Source: Reyranella sp. (GTDB lineage: Bacteria > Pseudomonadota > Alphaproteobacteria > Reyranellales > Reyranellaceae). From it: 64,000 bases of DNA. Shown here piece after piece: positions 54,076-63,115 of the stretch (position 1 is its first letter; the number at the start of each line of letters is the position of its first letter). The notes under the pieces were generated by a model. The model saw only the letters and a list, made by a program, of their open reading frames with translations. It had not been told where the DNA came from and searched no databases. A program made the translations under genes and the position numbers. The DNA lies in NCBI GenBank assembly GCA_019750135.1, contig JAIEOV010000029.1, positions 41,389-105,388 of the forward strand. Reading direction: 5' to 3'.

Positions 54076-56073
54076 TCACTCGGCAGCCCGCTGCGGACGG
54101 ATGTACGGCAGCTCGACGAGCAGCGCCTGCCACACGGCGTGCACGTCGGCAGCATCGCTGCCTTCGCGCTTCAAGCCCTCCATCAGCTTGCGCTTCACGA
54201 AGTAGCGCCAATGGACGGGCAGGCTCGCCAGCAGCGCCGTCATGGCGTCGTAGGCGCTGCGCGTCCACACGCGCTCGTAGGCCTCGCGCGCGGCGCCGAA
54301 GTGGAAGTGCGGATGCGGTTCGTTGCGGCGGCGTTGCGCGCGCAACGCTTCGGTCGCAGGCAGATCGACCGCAAGGTCGCTGCCCATGCCGGTCAGGACC
54401 ACCCCGTACTCAGCCTCGGCATCGGCCAAGGTGACATAGTTGCAGACCACGTCGCGCAGCACGCGCTCGGGCTCGCGATCGAGCGGATCGCCGCGACCAC
54501 CGCCGCCCGGCGAGACGATGCTGACGATGTCACCAGGATTGGCAGTGAAGGTGTCGATGTTGTTCAGCACGCGCATGTCGGGCCGCCCGGGGTTCAGCGA
54601 CATCGCCGATCCGCGGCCCGCCTTGCCGCCTAAAATGCCCCAGGCCTGGAAGCGGCAGCGGTCGCGGTTGCGCGCGGTGATGCGCGTGTTGGGCGTGAAG
54701 ACCTGGAACTCCATGTGGGTGGCGAGGCCGCCGCGCCAGCGGCCGGCGCCGCCGGTTCCCGAGGCCAGGCCATAGCGGCGGAAGCGGATCGGCACCTCGG
54801 CCTCGGTGATCTCGACCGGCGTGTTCTTGAGATAGGCCGCGTCGGCGCCGCTGCCGTTGGTGCCGTCGCCCGTCGGCATGCCGCCGGAGCCGCCGACCAC
54901 GGGATTGATGGCGGCGATCACCGCCTCGCCGGTGCGATCGTCGTGCGTCATCACGTTGACGATCGAGCTCGAGCCCGCGGGCGCCGCCGGCATGCGCTCG
55001 GGCATGGCCTGGCCGAACGCGCCGAACAGCAGGCTGCGGATGCGCCCGCAGGTCAGGCTGCGCATTCCGACCGCGGCGGGGAACTGCGGGTTGACCACCG
55101 TGCCCTCGGGCAGGATGCAATGGAAAGGCCGCGTCAGGCCGAAGTTCAGCACCAGGTTGGGATTGAGCGAATAGAGGATGTAGTAGACGCCGACCAGCAT
55201 CAGCGTGTGATGCGGGTTGCCGCCGGTCGGCACGTTGAGCGACGAGGTGAGCTGCGGGTCGCTGCCGGTGAAGTCGAGGATGGCGGAGTCGCCCTGGATA
55301 CGCAGCGTCACGACGAGCCGTGCGGGATAGCCTTCCGGTCCGTCCTCGTCGGCATAGTCGGAGAAGAAGTATTCACCGTCGGGGATCGAGCGCAGGATCT
55401 CGCGGGCCTGGTGCTCGGCGTAATCCAGCAGGTCGCTCATGCCCTGGCGGAAGGTGTCGGCGCCGAACTTGGCTAAAAGCTCGCGGACCTTGCGCTCGCC
55501 GGTGTTCATGGCGCCGACGAAGGCTTTCAGGTCACCGACGTTCAGATCCGGCTTGCGGACGTTGGTCATCATGACGTCCAGCAGTTCCTGGTTCAGCACG
55601 CCGGCGCGATAGAGCTTGCTGGGCTTGAAGCGGATGCCTTCCTGATGGATCTCGGTCAGGGCGCGCGACAGGCTGGCCGGCACGGCGCCGCCCATGTCGG
55701 TGTTGTGGATGTGGCCGGCGGTGAAGCACAGCAGCTCGCCCTCGTGGAAGATCGGCTTCCACAGCACGAGGTCCGGCGTATGGGTGGCGAGAAACCCCGA
55801 ATAAGGGTCGTTGGTGAGCGCGATGTCGCCCGGCTCGTAGTGCGGGATCATCGGAATGGCGCGGCCGTAGTCGAGACCGGGATACCAGGTCGCCCCGAGA
55901 TCCATGGGCACGGCGGCCGTGCGGCCGGCCGCATCGAGGATCTGGATGGTGAAGTCCTCGGTCTCCTTCACGAACGTCGAATGCGCGGTGCGATAGAGCG
56001 TATAGGCCATGCTCTCGGCCGCCGCCCGCATGTGGTTGGCCAGGATCTCGAGCGTTACCTTGTCGACTTTCAT
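54076..56073 (-). CDS. hyuB: Hydantoinase/oxoprolinase B subunit (HyuB)
   Basis: 665 residues from ATG 56073, beginning MKVDKVTLEILANHMRAAAE. HyuB family pattern includes TAHSTFVKETEDFTIQILDA, DIALTNDPYSGFLATHTPDL, and GGRGDPLDREPERVL at the C-terminus. Works with HyuA as the ATP-dependent enzyme opening cyclic imides such as hydantoins or 5-oxoproline, or as an acetone/acetophenone carboxylase type. Start overlaps hyuA stop by four bases. Confidence 0.88.
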   Translation of the reverse strand: MKVDKVTLEILANHMRAAAESMAYTLYRTAHSTFVKETEDFTIQILDAAGRTAAVPMDLGATWYPGLDYGRAIPMIPHYEPGDIALTNDPYSGFLATHTPDLVLWKPIFHEGELLCFTAGHIHNTDMGGAVPASLSRALTEIHQEGIRFKPSKLYRAGVLNQELLDVMMTNVRKPDLNVGDLKAFVGAMNTGERKVRELLAKFGADTFRQGMSDLLDYAEHQAREILRSIPDGEYFFSDYADEDGPEGYPARLVVTLRIQGDSAILDFTGSDPQLTSSLNVPTGGNPHHTLMLVGVYYILYSLNPNLVLNFGLTRPFHCILPEGTVVNPQFPAAVGMRSLTCGRIRSLLFGAFGQAMPERMPAAPAGSSSIVNVMTHDDRTGEAVIAAINPVVGGSGGMPTGDGTNGSGADAAYLKNTPVEITEAEVPIRFRRYGLASGTGGAGRWRGGLATHMEFQVFTPNTRITARNRDRCRFQAWGILGGKAGRGSAMSLNPGRPDMRVLNNIDTFTANPGDIVSIVSPGGGGRGDPLDREPERVLRDVVCNYVTLADAEAEYGVVLTGMGSDLAVDLPATEALRAQRRRNEPHPHFHFGAAREAYERVWTRSAYDAMTALLASLPVHWRYFVKRKLMEGLKREGSDAADVHAVWQALLVELPYIRPQRAAE

Positions 56074-58124
56074 GACCCCTGCTCCGCCCGCTCGAGAACG
56101 ATGTTGCCGCCGCCGTCGACCATGGCGCTGAAGCCGGGCGGCACGCAGGCCGTCGTGTCGTCCTGCACGATGACGCAGGGACCGGAAAAGCGGTGATGCG
56201 CCTCGAGCGCCGCCCGCCGGTAGAACGGAACGAGGTGCCAATCGCCGTCGAAGAATACCTTCAGCATCTGCTCCGCCACCGGCGCGGCAGTCGCGGCGCT
56301 CGGCAGCGGACGCAGGTACGGCTTCGACGAAGCGCCCGATACGACCAGGCGCAGGTTCATGATCTGCACGGGCGAATCGCGGTCGCAGAAATCGTAGATG
56401 CCCTCATGGGCACGATGGAACGCCTCGGCGATCGCCACCATGTCGCCGGCCTCGATGAGATCCTGCCCCAGCGGCACTTCGATCTCGAAGGACTGGCCGC
56501 GATAGCGCATGTCGGCGAACCAGGCATAGGCGGCCTCGCCGCTGAATTCCTGCTCGTCGCGCAGCCAGGCCGTGCCGTCGGCCCGCAGCGTCTCGGCCGC
56601 GTCGCGCAGCCGAGCCGAGTCGGCACCAGACGCCATGATGAAGAGCGTGCGAATAAAGTCGTTCTTCACGTTGGCGACCAGGCCGCCCAGCGCGCTCACC
56701 ACGCCAGGGCGCGACGGGATCAGGACGCGCTGCATGCCGAGCTCGCGCGCCAGGAAGCAGCCCAGCATCGGGCCGGCACCGCCGAACGGCAGCAGGGCGA
56801 AGTCGCGCGTGTCGACGCCGTAGCGGGCCACGAGCTTGTTGACCTCGACGAACATGCCGGAGATGGCGATGCGGATGATCGCTTCGGCCGTCTGCTCCAG
56901 CCCGAGGCCGATGCGGTTCGCAAGCGACCCGATGGCCGCCCGTGCGAGTGCGACGTCGGGGCGGAACGCGCCGTAAGCGAGGTCGTGTTGGCCTAAAAAA
57001 CCGCAGACGGCGAAGGCGTCGGTGATGGTGGGCTGCGTGCCGCCGCAGCCGTAGCAGGCCGGTCCCGGCGCGGAGCCGGCGCTTTCTGGTCCGACCTTGA
57101 GCACACCGAAGCCGTCGACCCAGGCGATCGAGCCGCCGCCGTCACCGATCGACGACACCGCGACGCTCGGGATGTAGAGCGGTAGATCGCCGATCTTCTC
57201 ACCCAGGCCGAACTGCGGCTGGCCGTCGATGATCAGCGCGACGTCGGCGCTGGTGCCGCCGATGTCGAGCGTGATCACGTTGGCATGGCCGGTTTCCCGG
57301 GCGACCCAGGCCGCGCCCATCACGCCCGACGCCGTGCCCGACAGGACCATGCTGACGCAGGCGCGCTTGCCCAGCTCGGCGCGCATGATGCCGCCGTTGG
57401 ACTTGGTGATCAGCGGCTCGGCCACGACGCCGCGGCTTTTCAGGCCGTCGATCAGCTTCTCGAGATAGTCGCTGACCTTGGGATGGACATAGCCGTTGAT
57501 CAGCGCCGTCGTCGTGCGCTCGTACTCACGGATGATCGGCCACACTTCGCTGGAGCGGAAGACGAACAGCTTGGGCGCGACGCGGGCGGCGATTGCCGCC
57601 ACCTCGGCCTCGTGCGCCGGATTGCGATAGGCGTTGAGCAGCGAGATGACGATGCCGTCGACGCCCTTTGCCAGGGCCTTCTCGATGGCCCTCACCACCG
57701 AGGCCTCGTCGACGGCCTGCTCCACCGTGCCGTCGGCCAGCATGCGCTCGCGGATGCCGAAGATACGGTCGCGCGGCACCAAGGGCGCGCCGCGCCGCGA
57801 GAACAGGCTGTAGGCCTCGGGCATGCGCAGCCGCGCGAGCTCGATCACGTCCTCGAAGTTCTCGGTGGTGATCAGTGCCAGCGACGCGCCCTTGCGCTGG
57901 ATAACGGTGTTGATGCCGACGGTGGTGCCGTGGACGAAGCTGGTGATGTCGGAGGGGCTGATGCCGTGCCGTTCCTGCAGCAGGTCGAGGCCGCGCAGCA
58001 GCTCCGCCCCTGGCGTCTGCGGCGTGGTCAGCACCTTCAGGCTGTGCAGTTCCTCCTTCGCCTCGTCCCACAGGCAGAAGTCGATGAAGGTGCCGCCGAT
58101 ATCGACGCCAACGCGCATGCCCAT
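56070..58124 (-). CDS. hyuA: Hydantoinase/oxoprolinase A subunit (HyuA)
   Basis: 684 residues from ATG 58124. ASKHA-type N-terminus MRVGVDIGGTFIDFCLWDEA, FVHGTTVGINTVIQRKGA, and ITLDIGGTSADVALI. Usually forms a complex with HyuB and uses ATP to activate a carbonyl for ring opening or carboxylation. GGAGCTCC precedes the start. First gene of a three-gene operon, divergent from a LysR gene. Confidence 0.88.
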   Translation of the reverse strand: MGMRVGVDIGGTFIDFCLWDEAKEELHSLKVLTTPQTPGAELLRGLDLLQERHGISPSDITSFVHGTTVGINTVIQRKGASLALITTENFEDVIELARLRMPEAYSLFSRRGAPLVPRDRIFGIRERMLADGTVEQAVDEASVVRAIEKALAKGVDGIVISLLNAYRNPAHEAEVAAIAARVAPKLFVFRSSEVWPIIREYERTTTALINGYVHPKVSDYLEKLIDGLKSRGVVAEPLITKSNGGIMRAELGKRACVSMVLSGTASGVMGAAWVARETGHANVITLDIGGTSADVALIIDGQPQFGLGEKIGDLPLYIPSVAVSSIGDGGGSIAWVDGFGVLKVGPESAGSAPGPACYGCGGTQPTITDAFAVCGFLGQHDLAYGAFRPDVALARAAIGSLANRIGLGLEQTAEAIIRIAISGMFVEVNKLVARYGVDTRDFALLPFGGAGPMLGCFLARELGMQRVLIPSRPGVVSALGGLVANVKNDFIRTLFIMASGADSARLRDAAETLRADGTAWLRDEQEFSGEAAYAWFADMRYRGQSFEIEVPLGQDLIEAGDMVAIAEAFHRAHEGIYDFCDRDSPVQIMNLRLVVSGASSKPYLRPLPSAATAAPVAEQMLKVFFDGDWHLVPFYRRAALEAHHRFSGPCVIVQDDTTACVPPGFSAMVDGGGNIVLERAEQGS

Positions 58125-58203
58125 GTCGATCCGGAGCTCCTTTTGCTGCGCGTCCGATTGTGACGGGCGGCACCCGGCCGTCGATAGAAGACATTGAGCA
58201 GGC

Positions 58204-58222
58204 CCATAACCACCGGTTATGG
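58204..58222. promoter_or_regulatory. LysR-type palindrome before the hyu regulator
   Basis: CCATAACC ACC GGTTATGG, perfect eight-base arms, containing T-N11-A. It lies eight bases before the LysR start at 58230 and 80 bases before hyuA, so it may control both directions. Confidence 0.65.
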
Positions 58223-58229
58223 TCCCGCG

Positions 58230-59138
58230 ATGAACGCCCGACAGCTCGAGATCTTCCATGCCGTGATGCGCAGCGGGACGATCACGGGCGCAGCCGCCTT
58301 CCTCGGTATTTCACAGCCGGCCGTCAGCAAATCCATGCGCGCGATCGAACAACAGCTTGGCTTCAAGCTGCTGCGCCCGATCAAGGGCCGCCTCTACCCG
58401 ACCCCGGAGGCGCAACGCCTGCTGCCCGATGCCGACCGCATCATGAGCGAGCTGTCGGCCTTCGAGCGCCTGACCGGCGAGGTCAAGACCGGGGGCGCCG
58501 CACTCGTCCGGGTGGTCGCTTCGTCATCGAGCGCGACGGCCCTGCTGCCGGCGGCCACGGCGCCGTTCCAGAAAGCCAACCCGGCCGTCCGCCTCTCCTC
58601 GCATCTCCTGCCGGCGCGCGAAGTCGCCGAAGCCGTCGCCGCCGGCGAAGCGGACTTCGGCCTGACGCTCTCGCCGGTGCAGCTTCCCGGCCTCACGGTA
58701 CGGACGCTGGGCTCCGCGGAGATGGTGTTCATCGCGCCGCTCGGCCATCCGCTGCTCGAGCGCGAGACGATCGCACCGGGCGATCTCGCGTCGCACCCGC
58801 TGATCTCGTTCGGCCGCGAGACGCATTTCGGCCAGCTGCTCGACCAGTCCTTCGAGTCAGCCGGTGAGCGCCGGCAGATCGGACTGCAGGTGACCATGAG
58901 CATCGTCGCCGCCTGCTACGTCCAGCGCGGGCTTGGCGTGGCGCTGATCGACAGCTTCGCGCTCAATGCGGGCCTGGCTGGCCTCGGCTGGCGTCCGTTC
59001 ACGCCCACCGTCGTGCTGCCGGTGACGTTGATGAGCCAGGGCAATCATCTGCTGTCCCGCCATGCCAGCGGCCTGGTGAGCAGCATCGAGAAGGTCCTGC
59101 AGACCTGGACGCGCTCGATGAGAAGAAGCCGGCGGTAA
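58230..59138 (+). CDS. LysR-family transcription regulator of the hyu operon
   Basis: 302 residues from ATG 58230. HTH: MRSGTITGAAAFLGISQPAV, SKSMRAIEQQLGFKLLRP. Effector domain with RVVASSSSATALLPAATAPF and FIAPLGHPLLERE. Regulates hyuA by position, across a LysR-type palindrome. Confidence 0.88.
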   Translation: MNARQLEIFHAVMRSGTITGAAAFLGISQPAVSKSMRAIEQQLGFKLLRPIKGRLYPTPEAQRLLPDADRIMSELSAFERLTGEVKTGGAALVRVVASSSSATALLPAATAPFQKANPAVRLSSHLLPAREVAEAVAAGEADFGLTLSPVQLPGLTVRTLGSAEMVFIAPLGHPLLERETIAPGDLASHPLISFGRETHFGQLLDQSFESAGERRQIGLQVTMSIVAACYVQRGLGVALIDSFALNAGLAGLGWRPFTPTVVLPVTLMSQGNHLLSRHASGLVSSIEKVLQTWTRSMRRSRR

Positions 59139-59203
59139 GCGCGCTGCCCTACAGGGGTTGGGACTCGCGCCAGAGTTTCATTTTGGTGTCTATTGGTTGA
59201 CGC

Positions 59204-59219
59204 ACTGCTATATCGCAGT
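59204..59219. promoter_or_regulatory. Inverted repeat ACTGC-N6-GCAGT overlapping a -10-like TATATC
   Basis: Five-base arms around TATATC, 38 bases before the start of the FAD oxidoreductase operon that encodes an Lrp regulator. Possible operator. Confidence 0.35.
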
Positions 59220-59256
59220 CGCTTCGCCTGTTCCTGCCATCAAGGAAGATCGCCGA

Positions 59257-60585
59257 ATGTCGCCGCCGGTTACCCGCGTCCAAAGCGACGCCGCACTACC
59301 GAAATCCGCCGACGTCGTCGTGATCGGCGGTGGGATCGCCGGCATCACGGCCGCCTATCATCTCGCCAAGAAAGGCCATTCGGTCGCCGTGGTGGAGAAA
59401 GGCAACGTCGCCGGTGAGCAGTCCAGCCGCAACTGGGGTTGGTGCCGCCAACAGCACCGCGACCTGCGCGAGCTGCCGTTGGCGCAGCGTGCTGTCGACA
59501 TATGGAGCGGGCTGAACGAGGAGCTCGGCGCCGAGACCGGCTTTCGCCGCACCGGTCTCACCTATGTGACGACCAGCAAGGCCGATCTGGACCGGTACGC
59601 GAGCTGGACCGACAAGGCGCGCGAGATGCAGATGCACAGCCACGTCCTGTCCGCGGCGGAGGCCAAGGCCATGACCCCGGGCAGCACCGGCGCCTGGGTC
59701 GGCGGCATCCATTCGCCGACCGACGGCCGGGCGGAACCGGCTCTCGCCGTGCCGGCGATTGCCGAAGGCGCGCGGCGGCTCGGCGTGACCATCCATCAGG
59801 AGTGCGCGGCGCGCGGGCTCGAGACGTCGGCGGGCCGCGTCTCGGGTGTCGTCACGGAGAAAGGCGCAATCCGCACCAGCGCCGTGCTGGTCGCGGGCGG
59901 CGTCTGGACCTCGATGTTCTGCCGCCATCACAGCATCGACATGCCGCTGGCCGGCGTGCGCTCGACCTCGTTCTTCACCGCACCGGCGCCGAAGATCACC
60001 GAAGGCGGGATTTCCACACCCGACGTCACGTTCCGCCGCCGGCTCGACGGCGGCTACACGATCGGCATCAGCGGCCGCGGCATGCTCGAGCTCACGCCGC
60101 AGGGCCTGATGTATGCAAGGCCGTTCTGGCGCACCTTCAAGAAGCGCTACAAGCTCGTCACCATCGGCGTCGGCCGCTCCTTCTTCGACGGCCCCGAGGC
60201 GATCCTGAACTGGCGCAACGACACCGTCTCGCCCTTCGAGCGCTGGCGCACCTACGATCCGCCGGCCCAGGAGAAGCTGGTGAGCTTTGCGCTGAAGCGC
60301 ATCGCCGAGATCTACCCCGAGCTCGCCAACCTGAAGATCGTGCACAAGTACGGCGGGCTGATCGACTTCACGCCGGACTGGATCCCGGTGATCTCCGCCA
60401 TCGACAAGCTGCCGGGCCTGCATGTTTCCGCGGGCTTCAGCGGCCACGGCTTCGGCATCGGTCCAGGCGCAGGGCGGCTCGCCGCGGATATCGTCGCGGG
60501 CGACCCGCCGATCGTCGATCCGCATCCTTATCGCTACAGCCGGCTGGTCGACGGCACCGATCTCGGCGAGCCGGGCCTGATGTGA
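59257..60585 (+). CDS. FAD-dependent D-amino-acid-oxidase-type oxidoreductase (paralogue)
   Basis: 442 residues from ATG 59257, with AAGGAAGA upstream. FAD motif VVVIGGGIAGITAAYHLAKK, SSRNWGWCRQQHRDLRELP, and C-terminal FSGHGFGIGPGAGRLAADIV. Close paralogue of the enzyme at 51663, same family. Its TGA overlaps the ATG of an Lrp regulator, and alanine dehydrogenase follows, so it probably oxidises an amino acid in that pathway. Confidence 0.87.
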   Translation: MSPPVTRVQSDAALPKSADVVVIGGGIAGITAAYHLAKKGHSVAVVEKGNVAGEQSSRNWGWCRQQHRDLRELPLAQRAVDIWSGLNEELGAETGFRRTGLTYVTTSKADLDRYASWTDKAREMQMHSHVLSAAEAKAMTPGSTGAWVGGIHSPTDGRAEPALAVPAIAEGARRLGVTIHQECAARGLETSAGRVSGVVTEKGAIRTSAVLVAGGVWTSMFCRHHSIDMPLAGVRSTSFFTAPAPKITEGGISTPDVTFRRRLDGGYTIGISGRGMLELTPQGLMYARPFWRTFKKRYKLVTIGVGRSFFDGPEAILNWRNDTVSPFERWRTYDPPAQEKLVSFALKRIAEIYPELANLKIVHKYGGLIDFTPDWIPVISAIDKLPGLHVSAGFSGHGFGIGPGAGRLAADIVAGDPPIVDPHPYRYSRLVDGTDLGEPGLM

Positions 60586-61073
60586 TGTCCCTCGATCGTT
60601 TCTCGATCGCCCTTCTCGGAGCGCTGGTCAACGACGGCCGCGCCAGTCATGTCGAGCTGTCCGAAAAGGTCGGCCTGTCGCCCACCGCCTGCGCCCGGCG
60701 CCAGAAGACGCTCGAACAGGAAGGCATCATCGTCGGTTATCGCGCCGAGGTCGGCTACAAGGCGCTGGGCATGGGCACGACCGTCATCGTCCATATCGCC
60801 CTCGACAGTCAGCGCGAGGAGGCCTTGAACGCCTTCGAGGTGGCGATCGCGAAATGCGAGTCCGTGGTCAGCTGCTACCTGATGTCGGGAACCGACGACT
60901 ATCTGGTCGTCGTCGCCGCGCGCGACATCGAGGACTACGAGCACATCCACAAGGATCAGCTCTCCCGCCTGCCCCACGTGCTGCGCATCCAATCGAGCTT
61001 CGCACTGCGGCAGGTGTGCGACCGCCCGCCCTTCCATGCGCTCGCCAAGCGGCTGCAGGTTTCCGGCGCGTAG
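60585..61073 (+). CDS. Lrp/AsnC-family regulator
   Basis: 162 residues, start overlapping the upstream stop (TGATG). HTH: ALLGALVNDGRASHVELSEK, VGLSPTACARRQKTLEQEGI. RAM domain: YLMSGTDDYLVVVAARDIED, YEHIHKDQLSRLPHVLRIQS. Senses an amino acid and probably regulates its own operon and alanine dehydrogenase. Confidence 0.88.
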   Translation: MSLDRFSIALLGALVNDGRASHVELSEKVGLSPTACARRQKTLEQEGIIVGYRAEVGYKALGMGTTVIVHIALDSQREEALNAFEVAIAKCESVVSCYLMSGTDDYLVVVAARDIEDYEHIHKDQLSRLPHVLRIQSSFALRQVCDRPPFHALAKRLQVSGA

Positions 61074-61141
61074 CTGCGCAATCCGCGCCGGAATCGAGCA
61101 TCTCCGGGAATCTCCTGCCGGCAAATAGCCGGGAAACACCG

Positions 61142-61168
61142 CCTGCCACTTCGTAGAACCGTGGCAGG
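61142..61168 (+). promoter_or_regulatory. Hairpin overlapping the ribosome site of alanine dehydrogenase
   Basis: CCTGCCAC (61142-61149) and GTGGCAGG (61161-61168) pair perfectly around 11 bases; the AGGAGG ribosome site starts at 61167. The stem reaches into it, so it could limit translation or be an operator. Confidence 0.5.
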
Positions 61169-61180
61169 AGGAAACAGAAC

Positions 61181-62266
61181 ATGCGCGTCGGCGTTCCCAA
61201 GGAGATCAAGGTCCACGAATACCGCGTCGGCCTGACGCCGGAAGCGGTTCGCGAATATGTCGTCCGCGGTCATTCGGTCGTCGTCGAGACCGGAGCCGGG
61301 CTCGGCATCGGCGCCGACGATGCCGCCTACAGCGCAGTCGGCGCCTCGATCGCCGCAAGCGCAGAGAAGGTCTTCGACACCGCCGAGATGATCGTCAAGG
61401 TGAAGGAGCCGCAGCCCCAGGAATGCAAGCGGCTGCGCGAAGGGCAGATCCTCTTCACCTATCTGCACTTGGCGGCCGATGCGGCGCAGGCCAAGGGCCT
61501 GGTCGAGTCGGGCTGCACTGCCGTCGCCTACGAAACCGTCACCGACGCCACCGGCGGCCTGCCGTTGCTGGCGCCGATGAGCGAAGTCGCCGGTCGCCTC
61601 GCCATCGAGGCCGCCGGCAGCGCGCTGCGGCGCCATGCCGGCGGACGCGGTCTCCTGATCGGCGGCGTGCCTGGCGTGAAGCCGGCGCGCATCGCCGTGA
61701 TCGGCGGCGGCGTGGTCGGCACACACGCCGCGCGCATGGCGGTGGGCCTCGGCGCCGAAGTCGTCATCCTCGATCGTTCGCTGCCGCGGCTGCGCCAGCT
61801 CGACGACCTGTTCGCCGGCCGCGTGCGCACGCGCTTCTCGACCCTGCACGCCATCGAAGAGGAGGCCGTCGCCGCCGACGTCATCGTCGGTGCCGTGCTG
61901 GTGCCGGGCGCCAGCGCGCCCAAGCTCGTGTCGCGGCAACTGGTGAGCGCCCTGAAGCGCGGCACGGTGCTGGTCGACGTCGCCATCGACCAGGGCGGCT
62001 GCTTCGAGACCTCGCATGCGACGACGCATGCCGACCCGACCTACGAGGTCGACGGCGTCATCCACTACTGCGTCGCGAACATGCCGGGCTCGGTCCCGCT
62101 GACCTCGAGCTATGCGCTGAACAACGCAACGCTGCCCTTCGGCTTGGCCATCGCCGATCGCGGCATGGCGGCGATCGAAGCCGATCCGCACCTCGCCGCC
62201 GGCCTCAACGTCCATCGGCACAAGGTCACCAGCAAGGCCGTGGCCGAGAGCCTCGGCCTGCACTGA
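61181..62266 (+). CDS. ald: Alanine dehydrogenase
   Basis: 361 residues, MRVGVPKEIKVHEYRVGLTP start. VKVKEPQPQECKRL (catalytic lysine zone), TYLHLAAD with active histidine, NAD-binding IAVIGGGVVGTHAARMAVGL, and the family ending. Converts L-alanine and NAD to pyruvate, ammonia and NADH. AGGAGG before the start, with a hairpin overlapping it. The upstream Lrp regulator probably controls it. Confidence 0.92.
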   Translation: MRVGVPKEIKVHEYRVGLTPEAVREYVVRGHSVVVETGAGLGIGADDAAYSAVGASIAASAEKVFDTAEMIVKVKEPQPQECKRLREGQILFTYLHLAADAAQAKGLVESGCTAVAYETVTDATGGLPLLAPMSEVAGRLAIEAAGSALRRHAGGRGLLIGGVPGVKPARIAVIGGGVVGTHAARMAVGLGAEVVILDRSLPRLRQLDDLFAGRVRTRFSTLHAIEEEAVAADVIVGAVLVPGASAPKLVSRQLVSALKRGTVLVDVAIDQGGCFETSHATTHADPTYEVDGVIHYCVANMPGSVPLTSSYALNNATLPFGLAIADRGMAAIEADPHLAAGLNVHRHKVTSKAVAESLGLH

Positions 62267-62284
62267 TTTTCTTCCGGACCTGAA

Positions 62285-63115
62285 TCAGCCTGGCACATCC
62301 GTGCTGCCCCGGCTCCACTCCAGCAGGCGTCGCTCCGCCAGGTCCATGACCGACGTGAGGGTCATCACCAGCAGGGCGACGATGAGGATCAGCGCCAGCA
62401 CGCCCGCGACGTCGAAGCGGCCGCTGAAGCTCTGCAGCAGCACGCCGAGACCGCTCCTGGCCGCGATCATCTCGCCGATGACAGCGCCGGCGCTGCAATA
62501 GATCAAGGTGAGCTTCAGCCCGGCAAAGATGCCCGGCAGCGCCCAGGGAAAGCGGACGTGGCGGAACAGGCGCAGCTCGGAGGCTCCGAACAGGCGTGAC
62601 ATCAGCAGCAGATCGCGATCGACGTTCTTCAGCCCGCCCAGCGTGCTCAGCAGCATGATGAAATAGCCCAGCGAGAAGGCGAGCACGACCTTCGAGGCGA
62701 TGCCGATGCCGAACCACAGGATGAACAGCGGGCCGAGTGCGATGCGCGGCATGCTGTTGAACGCCGTCAGGAACGGCGAGACGATGCGGTTCAGCCAGTC
62801 GTTGCGATCGAGGATGACGGCGCTGGCGATGCCGAACACGACCGACAGGGCGAAGGCCATCGCGATCTCGAGCACCGTCGTGCCGAGGTCGGGGAAAATC
62901 TCGCCGTCGCGGAACAGGTGCCACAGCGACTGCGCCACGCTGGCCGGCGTCGAGATGAAGGCGGCATTGGCAAAGCCGAAATCGACGGCGCCCTGCCAGG
63001 CGGCGAGGATGACGGCGAGGAAGGCAGCCCGCGCCGCGAAGATCGAGGCCGGCCGGCCGCCGGCCGAGCGCACGGCCGAGCCGAGATTTGCTTCGGAGTT
63101 CGCGACATCGGTCAT
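62285..63115 (-). CDS. ABC transporter permease, SsuC/TauC type
   Basis: 276 residues from ATG 63115. TMs including AAFLAVILAAWQGAVDFGFA and AFALSVVFGIASAVILDRND; EAA-type motif LFGASELRLFRHVRFPWALP. Imports a small anion such as a sulfonate, nitrate or a pyrimidine/thiamine precursor; type not resolvable. ATPase stop overlaps its start by four bases. Confidence 0.85.
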   Translation of the reverse strand: MTDVANSEANLGSAVRSAGGRPASIFAARAAFLAVILAAWQGAVDFGFANAAFISTPASVAQSLWHLFRDGEIFPDLGTTVLEIAMAFALSVVFGIASAVILDRNDWLNRIVSPFLTAFNSMPRIALGPLFILWFGIGIASKVVLAFSLGYFIMLLSTLGGLKNVDRDLLLMSRLFGASELRLFRHVRFPWALPGIFAGLKLTLIYCSAGAVIGEMIAARSGLGVLLQSFSGRFDVAGVLALILIVALLVMTLTSVMDLAERRLLEWSRGSTDVPG

